64,000 nucleotides of DNA, taken from the NCBI RefSeq assembly GCF_022605165.1, contig NC_063068.1, forward strand, positions 2,914,001 through 2,978,000. The letters are read 5' to 3'. The stretch is from Purpureocillium takamizusanense (Eukaryota; Ascomycota; Sordariomycetes; Hypocreales; Ophiocordycipitaceae). Below, piece by piece: positions 44,747-56,642 of the stretch; position 1 is the stretch's first letter, and each line of letters begins with the position of its first letter. The position numbers and the translations under genes were made by a program. The notes under the pieces are model-generated. The model had not been told where the DNA came from, searched no databases, and saw only the letters and a program-made list of their open reading frames with translations.

Positions 44747-47369
44747 ATGGAGGACAGGAAGAGACCTGCCATCGGCGCCGCCGATGATCTCGCCCCTCCT
44801 AGCAAGAGAGTGGCAGTCAACGGCTCCAAGACCAAGGATGACCCGTCCGAGATGAAGGAAGAGGGCTGGATCGAGGTACGTGCTCATCCCGCCCTTGTTT
44901 GCCTGCGTTTTGTCGCGCTGCAACGGCGGAGCGACCGCGCCCGCCGCTCTGCCATAGTTTCTCCACCGAGTCACACATTTTCTCTGTCAACACGGGTTTC
45001 CGGCCTCCCCGGGGCGCCGCCGCTTGAGATGTTGATGCTCACCAAGCCAGTGATGATGCTCGTTGCCTCGCGACAGCAATCTGCGGCCCCCAGAACCCGT
45101 CTCACCCGTTCACGTACCCTGTTGCACGCTTCGTAACCATCATTCAATCGCGTACTTCTCGCGGCCGGCCGTTTTATAGGCTTAGGCGGATGCTGACGTG
45201 CGACACCAGGCGTACACCAGAGGGGCAATATATCGTCAAATGCAGGAATATAGTCGCAAGGCAGCTACCGCGGAGTCTCGACTGGAGGAGCTCCACAAAC
45301 GATGCGTTCATCACGATGATCACCTCAGAATTGTTGATGCCTGGTGGCGGCAGGTGAGCGAAGCCATGACCCGCCGTCGTTGGGGGCCTGCTGACTGACC
45401 TGAAACAGTTGATGGAAGAGCTGGAGGGCCTCGCAGACAAGAACCTTCCGACTCCAGCAGCAACAAATGGTAAGTACGCGTTTCGTCCTGGCGATGCCCA
45501 AATTGCTGACCCTTGCTCCGCAGAACCACCATACCTCAGCGGCGTCAATTTCAAGGACCTTCACGAGTTTCAGAACCATGTGCAGGAAAAGGCAAACACT
45601 ATCAGAACGAAGGCGGAAACGCTCCTCGGACGCATCGCCGCTCATCGTGGGCAACTCGCTCCTGACGCTGCGACGCTGGAGAAGAGGCTCACAGGGCTGT
45701 TGGCCGCCCAGAAGGAGTACATGCTCAAACTTGATCGGTTGAACGCCGAGAAGGAGCAACTCACGGAGCAGCTGAATGCGGCAACATTGAGGTACTTCAA
45801 GGCAGAAAAGAAGCTCGATCGTGCCAAGAGCGCACAGGTTCAAAAACTGGAGCAGAAGGCATTCGCCAACGCCACACGACCACCTGCCGCATCTAGCGAT
45901 GGCGGCGTGGAAACCACTGAAACAAATGGTAACGTCGACGAGCTGTTAATGAAGTATGAGGAGGCAACGGCGGCAGCGGCGAAGCAAAAAGAGCAGCTTG
46001 ATGCGGTTCTGGCTGAGATCAAGTCCTTACAAGACGAGAATTCGACTCTCAGGGCTCGGCGGGAACAATGGACGGACGAAGACCTTGTGCGGTCAGACGT
46101 TTTCAAGACATTCAAGGGCCAGAACGAAGACCTCATCAAGCGGATCAATAATCTGGAAGCGACGAATAGGCAGTTGCGGGAAGAAGCAGAGAAGCTGCAG
46201 GCTGAGCGAACCACGTTCAAGAACCAACTGGAGGCCGACGCGACCCAGATTACGCAGGACCTAGAGGCGGACATCATTTCCCGCGACCAAGATCTGGCCC
46301 GCGTGCGCTCTGCTCGAGACGAAATTCTAGCCGAAAACACCCAGCGGAAAGCGAGCATGGAACAGGAGAAGTCATCAATGGATCATATCAAGGATCTGGT
46401 TGGCGCCAAAGACGATCGGATCGCGGCACTCGAGTCAGAGATCTCGCGACTTAAGCCATCTGAGGACGAGGAGATGACGTCTCCAGACGACAGCCAGGAG
46501 CTGGCCGAGGAGGAGCTGCGACAAAAGTACAAGAAACTGCAGCAAGACTTCCAGTCCATCAACCAGGAACTGCCATCCATCGAGAAGGCGTATAAGAAGA
46601 TGAAGGACCTGGCTCAGAAGAAGGTCTTGGACTTTGCGGCTCTTGAGGAGAAGGTGGCGCTTCTGATTGCGGAGAAGAGCAAAGCGGATCAAAAGTATTT
46701 TGCTGCGCGGAAAGACGCCGATACCCGGAACAACGAGATAAGATCGTTGAGGCATCAGAACAGCAAAAGCTCCGAGATCATTGCTCAGCTGAAGGGGCTG
46801 GAAACGCAGAATAGGACCCTGCTCGGCAACCTGGAGAAGCAGTTATCGGACCTCAAGCAGACCAATGGCGCGTTGGCTGTCGAGAACAAGAAGCTCGAGA
46901 CGTCCACTCAAGAGGCGGTGCGGCGGGCAGACTCGCTCTCTCGGCAGATTGAAGAGCTGGGCAATCTAGTCAAATCTCGCGACGCCGCATCTGCCGTTGT
47001 CAGGGAACGCAACACGATGCAGGAAGCTGAGGTTGAGAAGCTCAAAGTGCGCATCGAGCACGCGCAGAAGGACCGAGACAATTGGCGAAGCAAAGCACTA
47101 AGCAACTCGTCAGAGGAGGAAGAGATGCTTCGGGTAAGTTCCCATCCTACAATCTCCCACCGAGGAGAGATCAACGCTGACGATGAGTACTGTAGACATT
47201 TGCTCTGTGTTCAATCTGTCGCAACAACTTTAAAAACACGGCGCTTAAGACGTGCGGACACCTCTTCTGCAACAAGTGCGTCGAAGATCGGATTAGCAAC
47301 CGGATGCGCAAGTGTCCCACCTGCTCGCGAGCCTTCGATAAAATGGACGTGATGCCCGTGCATCACTGA
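44747..47369 (+). CDS. BRE1: E3 ubiquitin-protein ligase BRE1 (histone H2B monoubiquitination)
   Basis: Five exons (44747-44875, 45210-45353, 45409-45469, 45524-47133, 47196-47369) give 705 aa. The start [10 protein letters not shown] with [10 protein letters not shown] is a basic nuclear segment. Most of the protein (about 60-640) is coiled coil rich in Glu, Lys, Gln and Leu. The last exon encodes a complete C3HC4 RING finger (residues 653-691: CSIC, CGH, CNKC, CPTC) and ends VMPVHH. Bre1 acts as a homodimer with Rad6 to ubiquitinate H2B, which is needed for H3K4 and H3K79 methylation and for checkpoint and repair responses. The first intron is 334 bp, long for this window. Intron 3 is 54 bp and stop-free in frame, so retention would only insert 18 residues. 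Confidence 0.97.
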
Positions 47370-47824
47370 TTGCTCTCCCGATTGACGACATGCCTCATGT
47401 TACTGCTTGGCTATTGAGGGATCTGGCGTTTGGCGACGTTTGGACGAGCGAGCCTCATTCGTTCGATACAGCGCTTTGGCTGGGTTCCCTATGTCGCACA
47501 TCAAAGCTGTCAGAGGCCGGTTACGTCGAGAGGAGTGCTTCTCGGATGGTCATGAACTCCGGGCTCCTATGTCAGACATTGTTTGGACATTTTGTACTTT
47601 TAGGAGAGTTTGGGACGGGAGGAAGTGACCGTCAACGTGTACATGTTACGAAGGCATCATTCTGCGTCATGAAAGAGGGGCGTCAGGCGAGCGGCGTTTT
47701 GGGTTGGATACTCGAATTCGACCTTGTCAGACGTGAGCAGCTAGCGAAGGGCGAGCCATAGTCAACGCTGGAATTCACTCGGCTGATTTCGACCTGATTT
47801 CTCGTCGAAGCTTTCAATTTCCTC
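47370..47824. other. Convergent 3' intergenic region
   Basis: This lies between the stops of BRE1 and the SARAF-family gene. No further gene is visible. Confidence 0.6.
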
Positions 47825-48796
47825 TTATCTGCGACGAGTGGAACCGAAGCCTGTGCTCTCGTGACGGGAGGAGTTCCCCCCAGAGCTTGACGACGACGAC
47901 GCCGGCGAGGGTCTCGAGCTGGAACCGACGCCCCAACCGCTGTTGTTACCGTAGTCCCGCAAACCGCCGCTGTTGCGATTCCTGTTCCCAGCCATGTACC
48001 CAGCAGCGGCGCCGCCAGCCAGACCGCTCCAGAACCCCGGCGTCCAACCCTGCTGCCGCGAAGAAGAGGGCTTGGAGCCAGGATAGGGCGGAGGAGGGTC
48101 ATCGCCGCCCGGGCCCCAGCCGGGATTCCAGCCTCCGCCGCCGCCGCCGCCGCCGCCTCCACCACCGCCCCAACGTGGCCCGCCAACCCTCCGGCCGCGT
48201 TGTTGACCGTTGCCGTTGCCGTTGCCGCCGTAGCAGGCCGAGTACACGATCCACCCAAGAACAGCGACGAAGACGACGGCGAAAAGCCAGGCGCTTAGGT
48301 CAGTACCGCCCTGACCGTCGCTGAAGATGCGGCCGCGGGGGTTGGCGACGTCCGGGTACCTCTGTTCGCCCTTGGCGGTGAGCAGCATGGTGTACTCGAC
48401 GCCGCAGCTGCCCCTGAGGACGTAAGGGTCGTCGGCGCTGTCGTAGCCCTCGCAGACGACCTCCGTGGCGCCGAGCTCGAGGTCCTCGGGGAGGGAGGCG
48501 ACGCAGCTCCACTCAACGTCCTCGCCGCCGTACGAGGAGCCCTGGTTGGTGCAGCGCATGACGTCGGGCTCGAAGAGGCGACATATGTCCGGGCGCGAGA
48601 CGCACTTGAGCTGTGGCGCGGCGGGCACGCGGCGGTGGGTGGTTTTGGCGCCGTGGCCGCGCAGCGTCAGCGTCTGCACGTCGGAGAGGCGGATGGCGTT
48701 CTTGGGCCGGCCGCCGGCGGCGGCGGCGCCCGGGGAAACGGAGAAGAGTGGGAGGGCGAGGGTGAGGGCGGCGACGAGCCCGTTGCTGTGCACCAT
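47825..48796 (-). CDS. SARAF-family ER membrane protein (store-operated calcium entry-associated regulatory factor)
   Basis: A single exon gives 323 aa. A signal peptide (about 1-26) is followed by a luminal domain with six cysteines (65, 72, 82, 98, 115, 131), the family signature KNAIRLSDVQTLTLRG, and WSC...LEL...VVCEGYDSADDPYVLRGSCGVEY. One membrane helix spans about 168-189 (LSAWLFAVVFVAVLGWIVYSACY). The cytosolic tail is Gly-rich with a run of Gly (210-222) encoded by GGC repeats, a PPPPY motif (234-238) and a Ser/Gly-rich end. In animals SARAF sits in the ER and promotes slow inactivation of STIM/Orai calcium entry. Fungi lack clear STIM and Orai, so the calcium role here is inferred from family membership only. 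Confidence 0.9.
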   Translation of the reverse strand: MVHSNGLVAALTLALPLFSVSPGAAAAGGRPKNAIRLSDVQTLTLRGHGAKTTHRRVPAAPQLKCVSRPDICRLFEPDVMRCTNQGSSYGGEDVEWSCVASLPEDLELGATEVVCEGYDSADDPYVLRGSCGVEYTMLLTAKGEQRYPDVANPRGRIFSDGQGGTDLSAWLFAVVFVAVLGWIVYSACYGGNGNGNGQQRGRRVGGPRWGGGGGGGGGGGGGWNPGWGPGGDDPPPPYPGSKPSSSRQQGWTPGFWSGLAGGAAAGYMAGNRNRNSGGLRDYGNNSGWGVGSSSRPSPASSSSSSGGNSSRHESTGFGSTRRR

Positions 48797-51700
48797 GATT
48801 GCGGTCCGATGTTGTGGTGAGGACTGGTGATTTGGTTGTATGGCTGAGGCGGGCTTGCGTGGCGGGATGCCTGCGTGTGTTATATCGTCGTCGAAGGTCT
48901 TGCAGTTGCTTTCCGTGTCGGGGTCACGGCTTTTCGAGCATGAACCACGAAGGCGTCGGTTGGCTCTGTTTGAACCTCAACAGCGTGGAGCTTTCATAAC
49001 CAGAACTCCCTCGGCAGCTATCAATGAGGCATGCAGGATCTCAACAGGCAAAATAAACAAATGAGTTCAATGAAGTGCTGTGCTGTGCAGCTCACACGTT
49101 GAGTAGAGGACACATGTCCAGAGTGATGTGACGTCGGGCCCCCCGTGGCAAGCAAGGCTGAAAGAGAAAGGGCCCCGTCAGTCCTCGTTGTCGAATGACG
49201 CCAGAAAGTCCGAGGTGGTGGTGAACCAATCCGGCAACGTGGCTGACGCGTGTTTGCCTGCGTTGCAGCAGCAGCTGTGGCGTAATTGTGGCGCGCGCCT
49301 CCACTGTGGCGCCGGCCCGCCCTTTTGTTCGTCTTTTCACTTCGTACGGGGTACGTAGTATGCATTATTGCTGCGAAAAGAAACGTGGAATGGCCGAAAC
49401 TGCCCCGCGGGTTGTCGAGCATGTTCTGTTGGCTCTGGGGCCCCCCTCTGCCCCCTGCGCGCTCGTTGCGCACGAGGCAGCCACGACACCTCAATGAGGG
49501 GCGAGCGAAGCGGATCGAGTACCCGCCCGCCGGCGAACTCGGTGTGCTGCGTCGCGAGCGTGGTGTTTTCCACGATGTGCGCAGCGAACAAATTCGGTCA
49601 GCCTGTCCGTATTCAGAGTTTCTTGGGGCCAGGCCAGCCAGCGGCTGTGGGATTGTGCGTCCATTGATGCTGCGGGCGCTGTACAGTGCAGGCGGTGGCG
49701 GCTGCCGCTGCGCGCAGGCACAATCTCGCTCACGAATGAGAAACTTAAGCCCAAGTCGACTGACAATCACAGGACGGTTTCGACCATCGCCAGGTCTTGT
49801 TGTTCATGAATTATCAAAGGCAGAGTAACAACCTCCAAGTACGCACGTCGTACGCTCATCAACAGTGATACGTCAAGCTGGACAGTATACAGTATAATGG
49901 TATTGTTTCTTACCGTCGTACCAAGCCCATTCTTGGCACACGGGTGTGGCGCTCTCGTTGTATTCCACTTTGGGCGAACGGGTTTGGGGATTCGGTGACC
50001 CGACAGCCCGACATGACATTTGCTGGCGTACTTTGTAGTACTGCCTAGCTGCCCGCTACGCGGCAAGTATTTAGTGCACTGCACCCATGCGGCACTCAAT
50101 CTCGCCCATTGTACTGCACTAATCCTCGAGTGTTATTAACCCCGGAAGATGGGGCCAGTGGTTTTGACAGCCCGTTATCTCCTGGTGGGCGTGGAATGAC
50201 ACGCACCACCCACCCCTGTTTACTGCCTGGCCGGGGTAAGCGACGTCGCGCGTGAAACTTCAAAGCCACCCGTACCAAGTATATGAACGATTGCAAGTGG
50301 AAGCGGTAAAGATCCAGAATGAACCCTCAGGCAACGATAGCATTGCCGCCAGTGTCGGTTGGCCGGCAACGCGCATTCGTGGCAGCGCTGCGACTGGCCG
50401 GTAGACGGATGTTTCACCTACGAAGCGAATGCGGCCCACAGACGCATTCACCGTCTCAACGTCGCATACAGACTACATCGTGTGGCTCCAAGGCCTCTCG
50501 GCAAGATCCTTTCTGATGTCAAGAGTCGAGGGTCGGACTCTGTTTTTTTTTCTTTCCCTCGATCTCATCGCTGTTCGCGCTTCACGAGACCCTCGACGGC
50601 GGGTCGATGGAAGCCACGCGGCTGACACTGCACACGAGTCTTGCACCAGTCATCACAAAATATCAAGTTCCATGATACCCAAAGGGTGGCCTGTCCGCCA
50701 AACGCGCTCGCTCGTTGAATTAGTAACAAAACAGCGGCAGCTGCGCCGTGTCGGGGAACGCCTCCGCCAGCATGACAGGCGCAGCCCGACTGGCGTAATT
50801 CTCCACCCCACCACCTCAAACTCGCCATCTGTCAGGCAGGGCCAGAGGGTGGGGGCGTTGGGCGGACTCGGACAACTGCAAGACCCCGAGACCTTCGTTC
50901 CCCGCCTGCAAACCAGGCGCCCATTGGGCTGTGAATGTCGTGGTGACAGACAGGTCCACTGGGGCCTCCGATGCTGATATTCGTATTTCAACAACGGCGA
51001 GCGCCTGTCGTGGTACTCCCCGCAGGCCGCCGCAGGGATCCCCCAAGTCCATCTCGGTGTCGTTTGCCGCACGGCGGGCCAGGCAGAGCCGTCTAATACT
51101 AAGTAGGTAGTCTGACGCTCGACACGTTGTCGTGACGGCAGACCAAACAACGGATGTGCCATGCATAATATAATATATAAGGGAAGAGGAAGGGAAAAAA
51201 CCACACCGATACTCATCGGGTGGACGGATGCGGCGTCGCGGCGAGGAGGAGAAGGTGTGAGTCAAGCGTGACACGAATGCGATGGAAACGACAATGGACG
51301 CATCATCCCACGGCACTGATGAGTGGTGAACAGGCCGGCCCGGCGACTGCATCGCACGACGAGGGTGTCCTGCACCGCTTCGGCTGTCGCTCCGAACGTG
51401 CCTGTCATGCAATCAGTCACCAGGCGGCCAGACAGACAGTGCAGTCACCGCCCCCCTCCCGTCAGGCAGTCATCGAGTCGACGTCTGCATCGCCGTGCCG
51501 TACCCGGGCTGCGCGTCCTTCCATCGGGGTGCATCTGGTCTCCGTCCGGGCCCGTCGCGGGATGCGGCGGCCCCGTACCCATCGCCCCCTGGCGGCGGAA
51601 GACCCCCCAAAACACGAAATTATCCTGGCTCTGGGCCCGTTTCGCTCTCGTTCCACGGGGAGGAGGGATTACCTAGCACTGCTAGTGCCAGCGTTAGCTG

Positions 51701-52528
51701 GTACACAGCTGATGACGGGCTGAGCGCGCTAGCACTCCGGCGGGCAGGTTGGTTGGTGGCGGCGTGGCCAGGCCTGGGAGGGCAGCTGGGAACGGCGGAC
51801 CTGGGTGTGGTGCGGTGCTTGTCACGGAAGGGGCGATGTCTTGCATGGGGGGCGGCTCCGTGCTTGTCCTGCGAGGTTGCACGCTGGCCCACGCCCCTTG
51901 CCGGCGGCCGAAGTCAAGTGCACGGCTGCTGTGTGCAGCACTCCGTCTGTTGATTTTTTTTTTCTTTCCCTTGCGGCGGCGGGTGCGGGCGCCGGTGCTG
52001 TCAGCACAGTCCAGTCCGAGCCTGGGCCAGAGTCATACCGGCCGGGGCTCTGTTAGCTCGGGTCTTTCCCATCCAGTGCGTTGCGTCGTACCCGCCTTTC
52101 ATCATCGGCGGGCGGTTGGGGGCGTGTCGCCTCGCTGGCGTTCGAGAAACGGATTTCGGAGTCGAGCAAGGAACGCCAAAAGGACAGCCTAACTGAAGCC
52201 TCCTCGTACTTAATCATCGTAGCGGCCGCTGTTTGCCCATGCCCCCCCCCCTTCTCTATCTTTCCGTTTTTGTCGGGCCAAGACTTCATCGTGATACCGG
52301 TACGAAGTTGACCCTTCTACTTCGACTGCTGTGTCGCTCCTGCCGTCGTGCAGTATACCGTCACGTCGCCTGGTGGCAACACCTCGCCCACCCACTCTTT
52401 CCCTGCGCTGCTGGCAGGCGCTCTGCCCGCGACCAACAGCCTGCTGCATGGTAACCGTAACCGCGTCGCTCTAGCATCCAAGGCACGGCACTCGAAAGGG
52501 ACGAACCGGTCTCGCTTAGCCACCCACA
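48797..52528. other. Intergenic region upstream of the ABC transporter
   Basis: About 3.7 kb with no recognisable gene on either strand. Frames such as 49021-49770, 50816-51412 and 51220-51723 overlap each other and look like shadows of GC-rich DNA. An AT-rich TATATAAG-containing patch lies near 51165-51182. The last 350 bp before 52529 form the likely leader of the ABC transporter. Confidence 0.45.
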
Positions 52529-55500
52529 ATGGCTGCGGAACCCGACGTCGAAAAGGCGTCGCCCCCGGGGAACAGCCATACCGGCGGCGCGGTTGCCCCC
52601 TCGGGTCGCACATCAAGCCGCGGTGGCTATTCATCCGACGATGGAAGCGCCAAAGACAAGGACCGGAGCACGCCGCCCAACGAGAAGCTCGACCTCTCCA
52701 AAGCCGACTCCAAGGTCGCCGCGCCGCCCCCCAAGGCCGACGACATCGACCAGCTCTACGCCCATCTGCCCGCGCACGAGGCCGAGGTCCTCAAGAGGCA
52801 GATCTTCACGCCCGAGCTGGCCAAGGGCGTCGGCGTGCTCTATCGATATGCGTCCCGCAACGACCTCATCATCATTGCCGTCTCCGTCGTTTGCGCCATT
52901 GCCTCGGGCGCCGCGCTCCCCCTCATGACTGTCATCTTTGGCAATCTCCAGAATGTCTTCCAAAATTACTTCTACTCCGGCGGCAACATGTCTTACGACG
53001 ATTTTGTCGATGAGATGAGCAAGTTTGTCCTCTATTTCGTCTACCTTGCCATTGGCGAGTTCGTCGTCACCTACATCTGCACCGTCGGCTTCATCTACAC
53101 GGGCGAGCACATCAGCGCCAAGATCCGCGAACACTACCTCGAGAGTTGCATGCGTCAGAACATTGGCTTTTTCGACAAGCTTGGCGCCGGCGAGGTTACC
53201 ACTCGCATCACCGCTGACACCAACCTCATCCAAGATGGCATCTCGGAAAAGGTCTCGCTGACTCTTGCCGCCCTGGCCACCTTTGTCACGGCCTTCATCA
53301 TTGGCTTTGTTAGTTACTGGAAGCTCACGCTCATTCTCTCTTCTACCGTTTTTGCCCTCATGCTCAATGTCGGCATTGGTTCGAGGTACATGCTCAAGAA
53401 CAACAAGGCTTCGCTCGAGGCCTACGCTCAGGGTGGCAGCCTTGCCGATGAGGTCGTCAGCTCCATCCGCAACGCCGTCGCCTTCGGCACTCAGGACCGT
53501 TTGGCCAAGCAGTACGACAAGCACCTTACCAAGGCAGAGCACTATGGCTGGCGTCTCAAGAGCGCCCTGGCCGTCATGGTGGCCGGTATGATGTTGATTC
53601 TCTTCCTCAACTACGGCCTGGCCTTTTGGCAGGGCAGCAAGTATCTCGTTGAGGGCATTATTCCGCTGTCCAAGGTTCTCATCATCATGATGTCCGTCAT
53701 GATTGGTGCGTTCCAGCTCGGAAACGTCGCCCCTAACGCACAGGCGTTCACAACTGCCATCGCTGCCGCCGCCAAGATCTTCAATACCATTGACCGCCAG
53801 TCCCCATTGGACCCCAGCGATGACCTCGGCGACAAGATTGAGAATCTTCAGGGAAACATCCGCCTGTCCAACATCAAGCACATCTACCCCTCCCGCCCGG
53901 AGGTCGTCGTCATGGATGGTGTGAGCCTTGAAATCCCCGCTGGCAAGACGACTGCTCTTGTTGGCGCATCTGGATGCGGCAAGAGCACTATCGTCGGACT
54001 TGTTGAACGATTTTACGACCCCGTCGGCGGTACCGTCTATCTCGACGACCACGACATTAGCAAGCTCAACCTCAAGTGGCTTCGGCAGCAGATGGCACTG
54101 GTCAGCCAGGAGCCCACCCTGTTCGGCACGACCATCTTCAACAACATTCGGCACGGCTTAATCGGAACAAAGTATGAAAATGAGAACGAGGAGAAGCAGC
54201 GTGAGCTCGTCATCGAGGCGGCCGTAAAGGCCAACGCGCACGACTTTGTCTCCTCTCTGCCCGAAGGTTATGAGACCAACGTCGGTGAACGTGGTTTCCT
54301 TCTGTCCGGTGGCCAGAAGCAACGCATCGCTATTGCCCGTGCTATTGTCTCTGACCCCAAGATCCTTCTCCTCGACGAGGCAACCTCTGCGCTCGATACC
54401 AAGTCTGAGGGTGTCGTCCAGGCTGCTCTGGAGACCGCCGCTGCCGGTCGCACCACCATTACTATCGCTCATCGCCTGTCCACCATTAGGGATGCGCACA
54501 ATATTGTCGTCATGTCCGCCGGCCGAATCGTTGAGCAGGGCACCCACGATCAGCTTCTGGAATTGAAGGGCGCATACTACAACCTTGTGTCTGCGCAGAA
54601 CATCGCCGCTGCCACTGACACTTTGACCACGGAAGAAGAAGAACGGATCAACCAGAAGGAAGAGGAACTCGTCCGCAAGATGTCGAAAGAAGGCGAGTAC
54701 GTTGCAGACCCCGACGACAATATCGCTGCCAAGCTCCGGCGCACGTCGACACAAAAGTCGGCATCCAGCATTGCTTTACAGAAGCGCAAGACCGAGGAGA
54801 CACAGAAGCATGGGCTCTGGACGCTGATGAAGCTGATCATGTCTTTCAATCGCCCGGAGTGGAAGCTGATGATCATCGGTCTCGTCTTTTCTGCGATTTG
54901 CGGCGGCGGTAACCCTACTTCAGCAGGTAAGAAGTCTCCTTCTATCGACCCTGGCAAAGGTGCTAATAGTTTGTTAAGTCTTTTTCGCCAAGCAGATCAC
55001 CACCCTTTCTGTGCCCATCACACCCGCCAACAGCCACCAGGTCAAGAAGGACTCTGACTTCTGGAGCGCCATGTTCCTCATGCTCGCCTTTGTGCAATTC
55101 ATCGCTTTCTCATCACAGGGTATTGCCTTTGCGAAATGTTCTGAGCGCCTCGTTCACCGCGTCCGCGACCGCGCGTTCAGGGCCATGCTGCGCCAGGACG
55201 TTGCCTTTTTCGACCAGGACGAGAACACGGCCGGCGCGCTGACGTCGTTCTTATCGACCGAGACGACTCATGTTGCAGGTCTGTCCGGCGTGACCCTGGG
55301 TACCCTGCTCATGATGATGACCACTCTAATCGCTGCCATGGTTGTGTCCATCTCCATCGGGTGGAAGCTCTCCCTCGTCTGCATTTCCACCATCCCGGTT
55401 TTGCTGGGCTGCGGCTTCTTCCGATTCTGGATGCTGGCTCATTTCCAGCGTCGCTCCAAGGCCGCCTATGCCTCGTCGGCCACGTTCGCCTCCGAGGCCA

Positions 55501-56642
55501 TCTCCGCCATGCGCACCGTCGCCGCACTCACACGCGAGCAGGACGTGCTGCGCATGTACCACAACGCCCTTGCCGAGCAGCAACGCCGCAGTCTCATTTC
55601 GGTTCTCAAGTCCAGCGCTCTCTACGCCGCGTCGCAGTCCTTCATCTTCCTATGCTTCGCCCTGGGCTTCTGGTACGGAGGCACACTGATTGGAAAGGGC
55701 GAGTATAACTTGTTCCAGTTCTTCCTGTGCTTCATGGCCATCATCTTCGGTGCACAATCTGCCGGTACAATCTTCTCCTTCGCGCCTGACATGGGCAAGG
55801 CACACCATGCAGCCCAGGAGCTGAAGACGCTTTTTGACCGCCAGCCGACTATTGACTCGTGGTCAAACGAGGGTGACCGCCTCCCGAGCGTCGAGGGCCA
55901 CGTGGAATTCCGCGACGTGCACTTCCGCTACCCCACGCGGCCCGAGCAGCCCGTGCTGCGTGGACTGAACCTGTCCATTCGCCCTGGCCAGTACGTTGCC
56001 CTCGTTGGAGCGTCTGGCTGCGGCAAGAGCACCACGATTGCACTTTTGGAGCGATTCTACGACCCTCTGGCTGGCGGCGTCTTCATTGATAGCAAGGAAG
56101 TCAGCACACTGAACATCAACGACTACCGCTCGCACATTGCCCTCGTCAGTCAGGAACCGACGCTGTACCAGGGCAGCATCCGGGAAAACATCCTTCTCGG
56201 GACGCCAAGAGAAGACGTGTCGGACGCAGACATTGAGTTTGTGTGCCGCGAGGCCAACATCTACGACTTCATCGTGTCGCTGCCCGAGGGCTTCAACACA
56301 GTCGTGGGCAGCAAGGGCGCTCTGCTCTCTGGTGGTCAAAAGCAGCGCATCGCCATTGCCCGTGCCCTGATTCGCGATCCCAAGATCCTCCTGCTTGATG
56401 AGGCGACGTCTGCACTCGACTCCGAGTCGGAGCACGTGGTGCAGGCGGCGTTGGACAAGGCTGCCAAGGGCCGCACCACGATTGCCGTGGCCCATCGGCT
56501 GAGTACGATCCAGAAGGCGGACATCATCTACGTGTTTGACCAAGGTCGTATCGTGGAGGCGGGCACGCACTCGGAACTGATGAAGAAGAACGGTCGCTAC
56601 GCGGAGCTAGTCAACCTCCAAAGTCTGGCCAAGACTAGGTAG
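52529..56642 (+). CDS. Full-size ABC-B (P-glycoprotein/MDR-like) transporter
   Basis: Exons 52529-54926 and 54979-56642 with a 52-bp intron (branch TGCTAAT) give 1353 aa. The order is TMD1-NBD1-TMD2-NBD2 with a hydrophilic N-terminus of about 100 residues. Both ATP sites look intact: Walker A GASGCGKST at 479 and 1143, signature LSGGQ at 592 and 1249, Walker B ILLLDEATSALD at about 612 and 1269, and H-loops IAHRLST and VAHRLST. A charged linker (about 690-760) joins the halves. Fungal ABC-B exporters of this type pump azoles and other xenobiotics, or peptides such as mating factors, out of the cell. The substrate cannot be told from sequence. The intron falls in the first helices of TMD2. A large antisense frame (52631-54154) is a mirror of its codon bias. 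Confidence 0.96.

Noticed and set aside
31615..47369. Possible functional DNA-repair gene cluster (photolyase, RAD23, BRE1)
   Set aside because: The three genes are interleaved with unrelated genes (membrane protein, BDP1), face different directions and are single-copy housekeeping genes; chance proximity is the simpler explanation.
52631..54154. 507-codon minus-strand open frame opposite the ABC transporter
   Set aside because: It mirrors the codon bias of the real plus-strand gene, whose NBD motifs are unambiguous; the antisense translation has no domain and ends arbitrarily.
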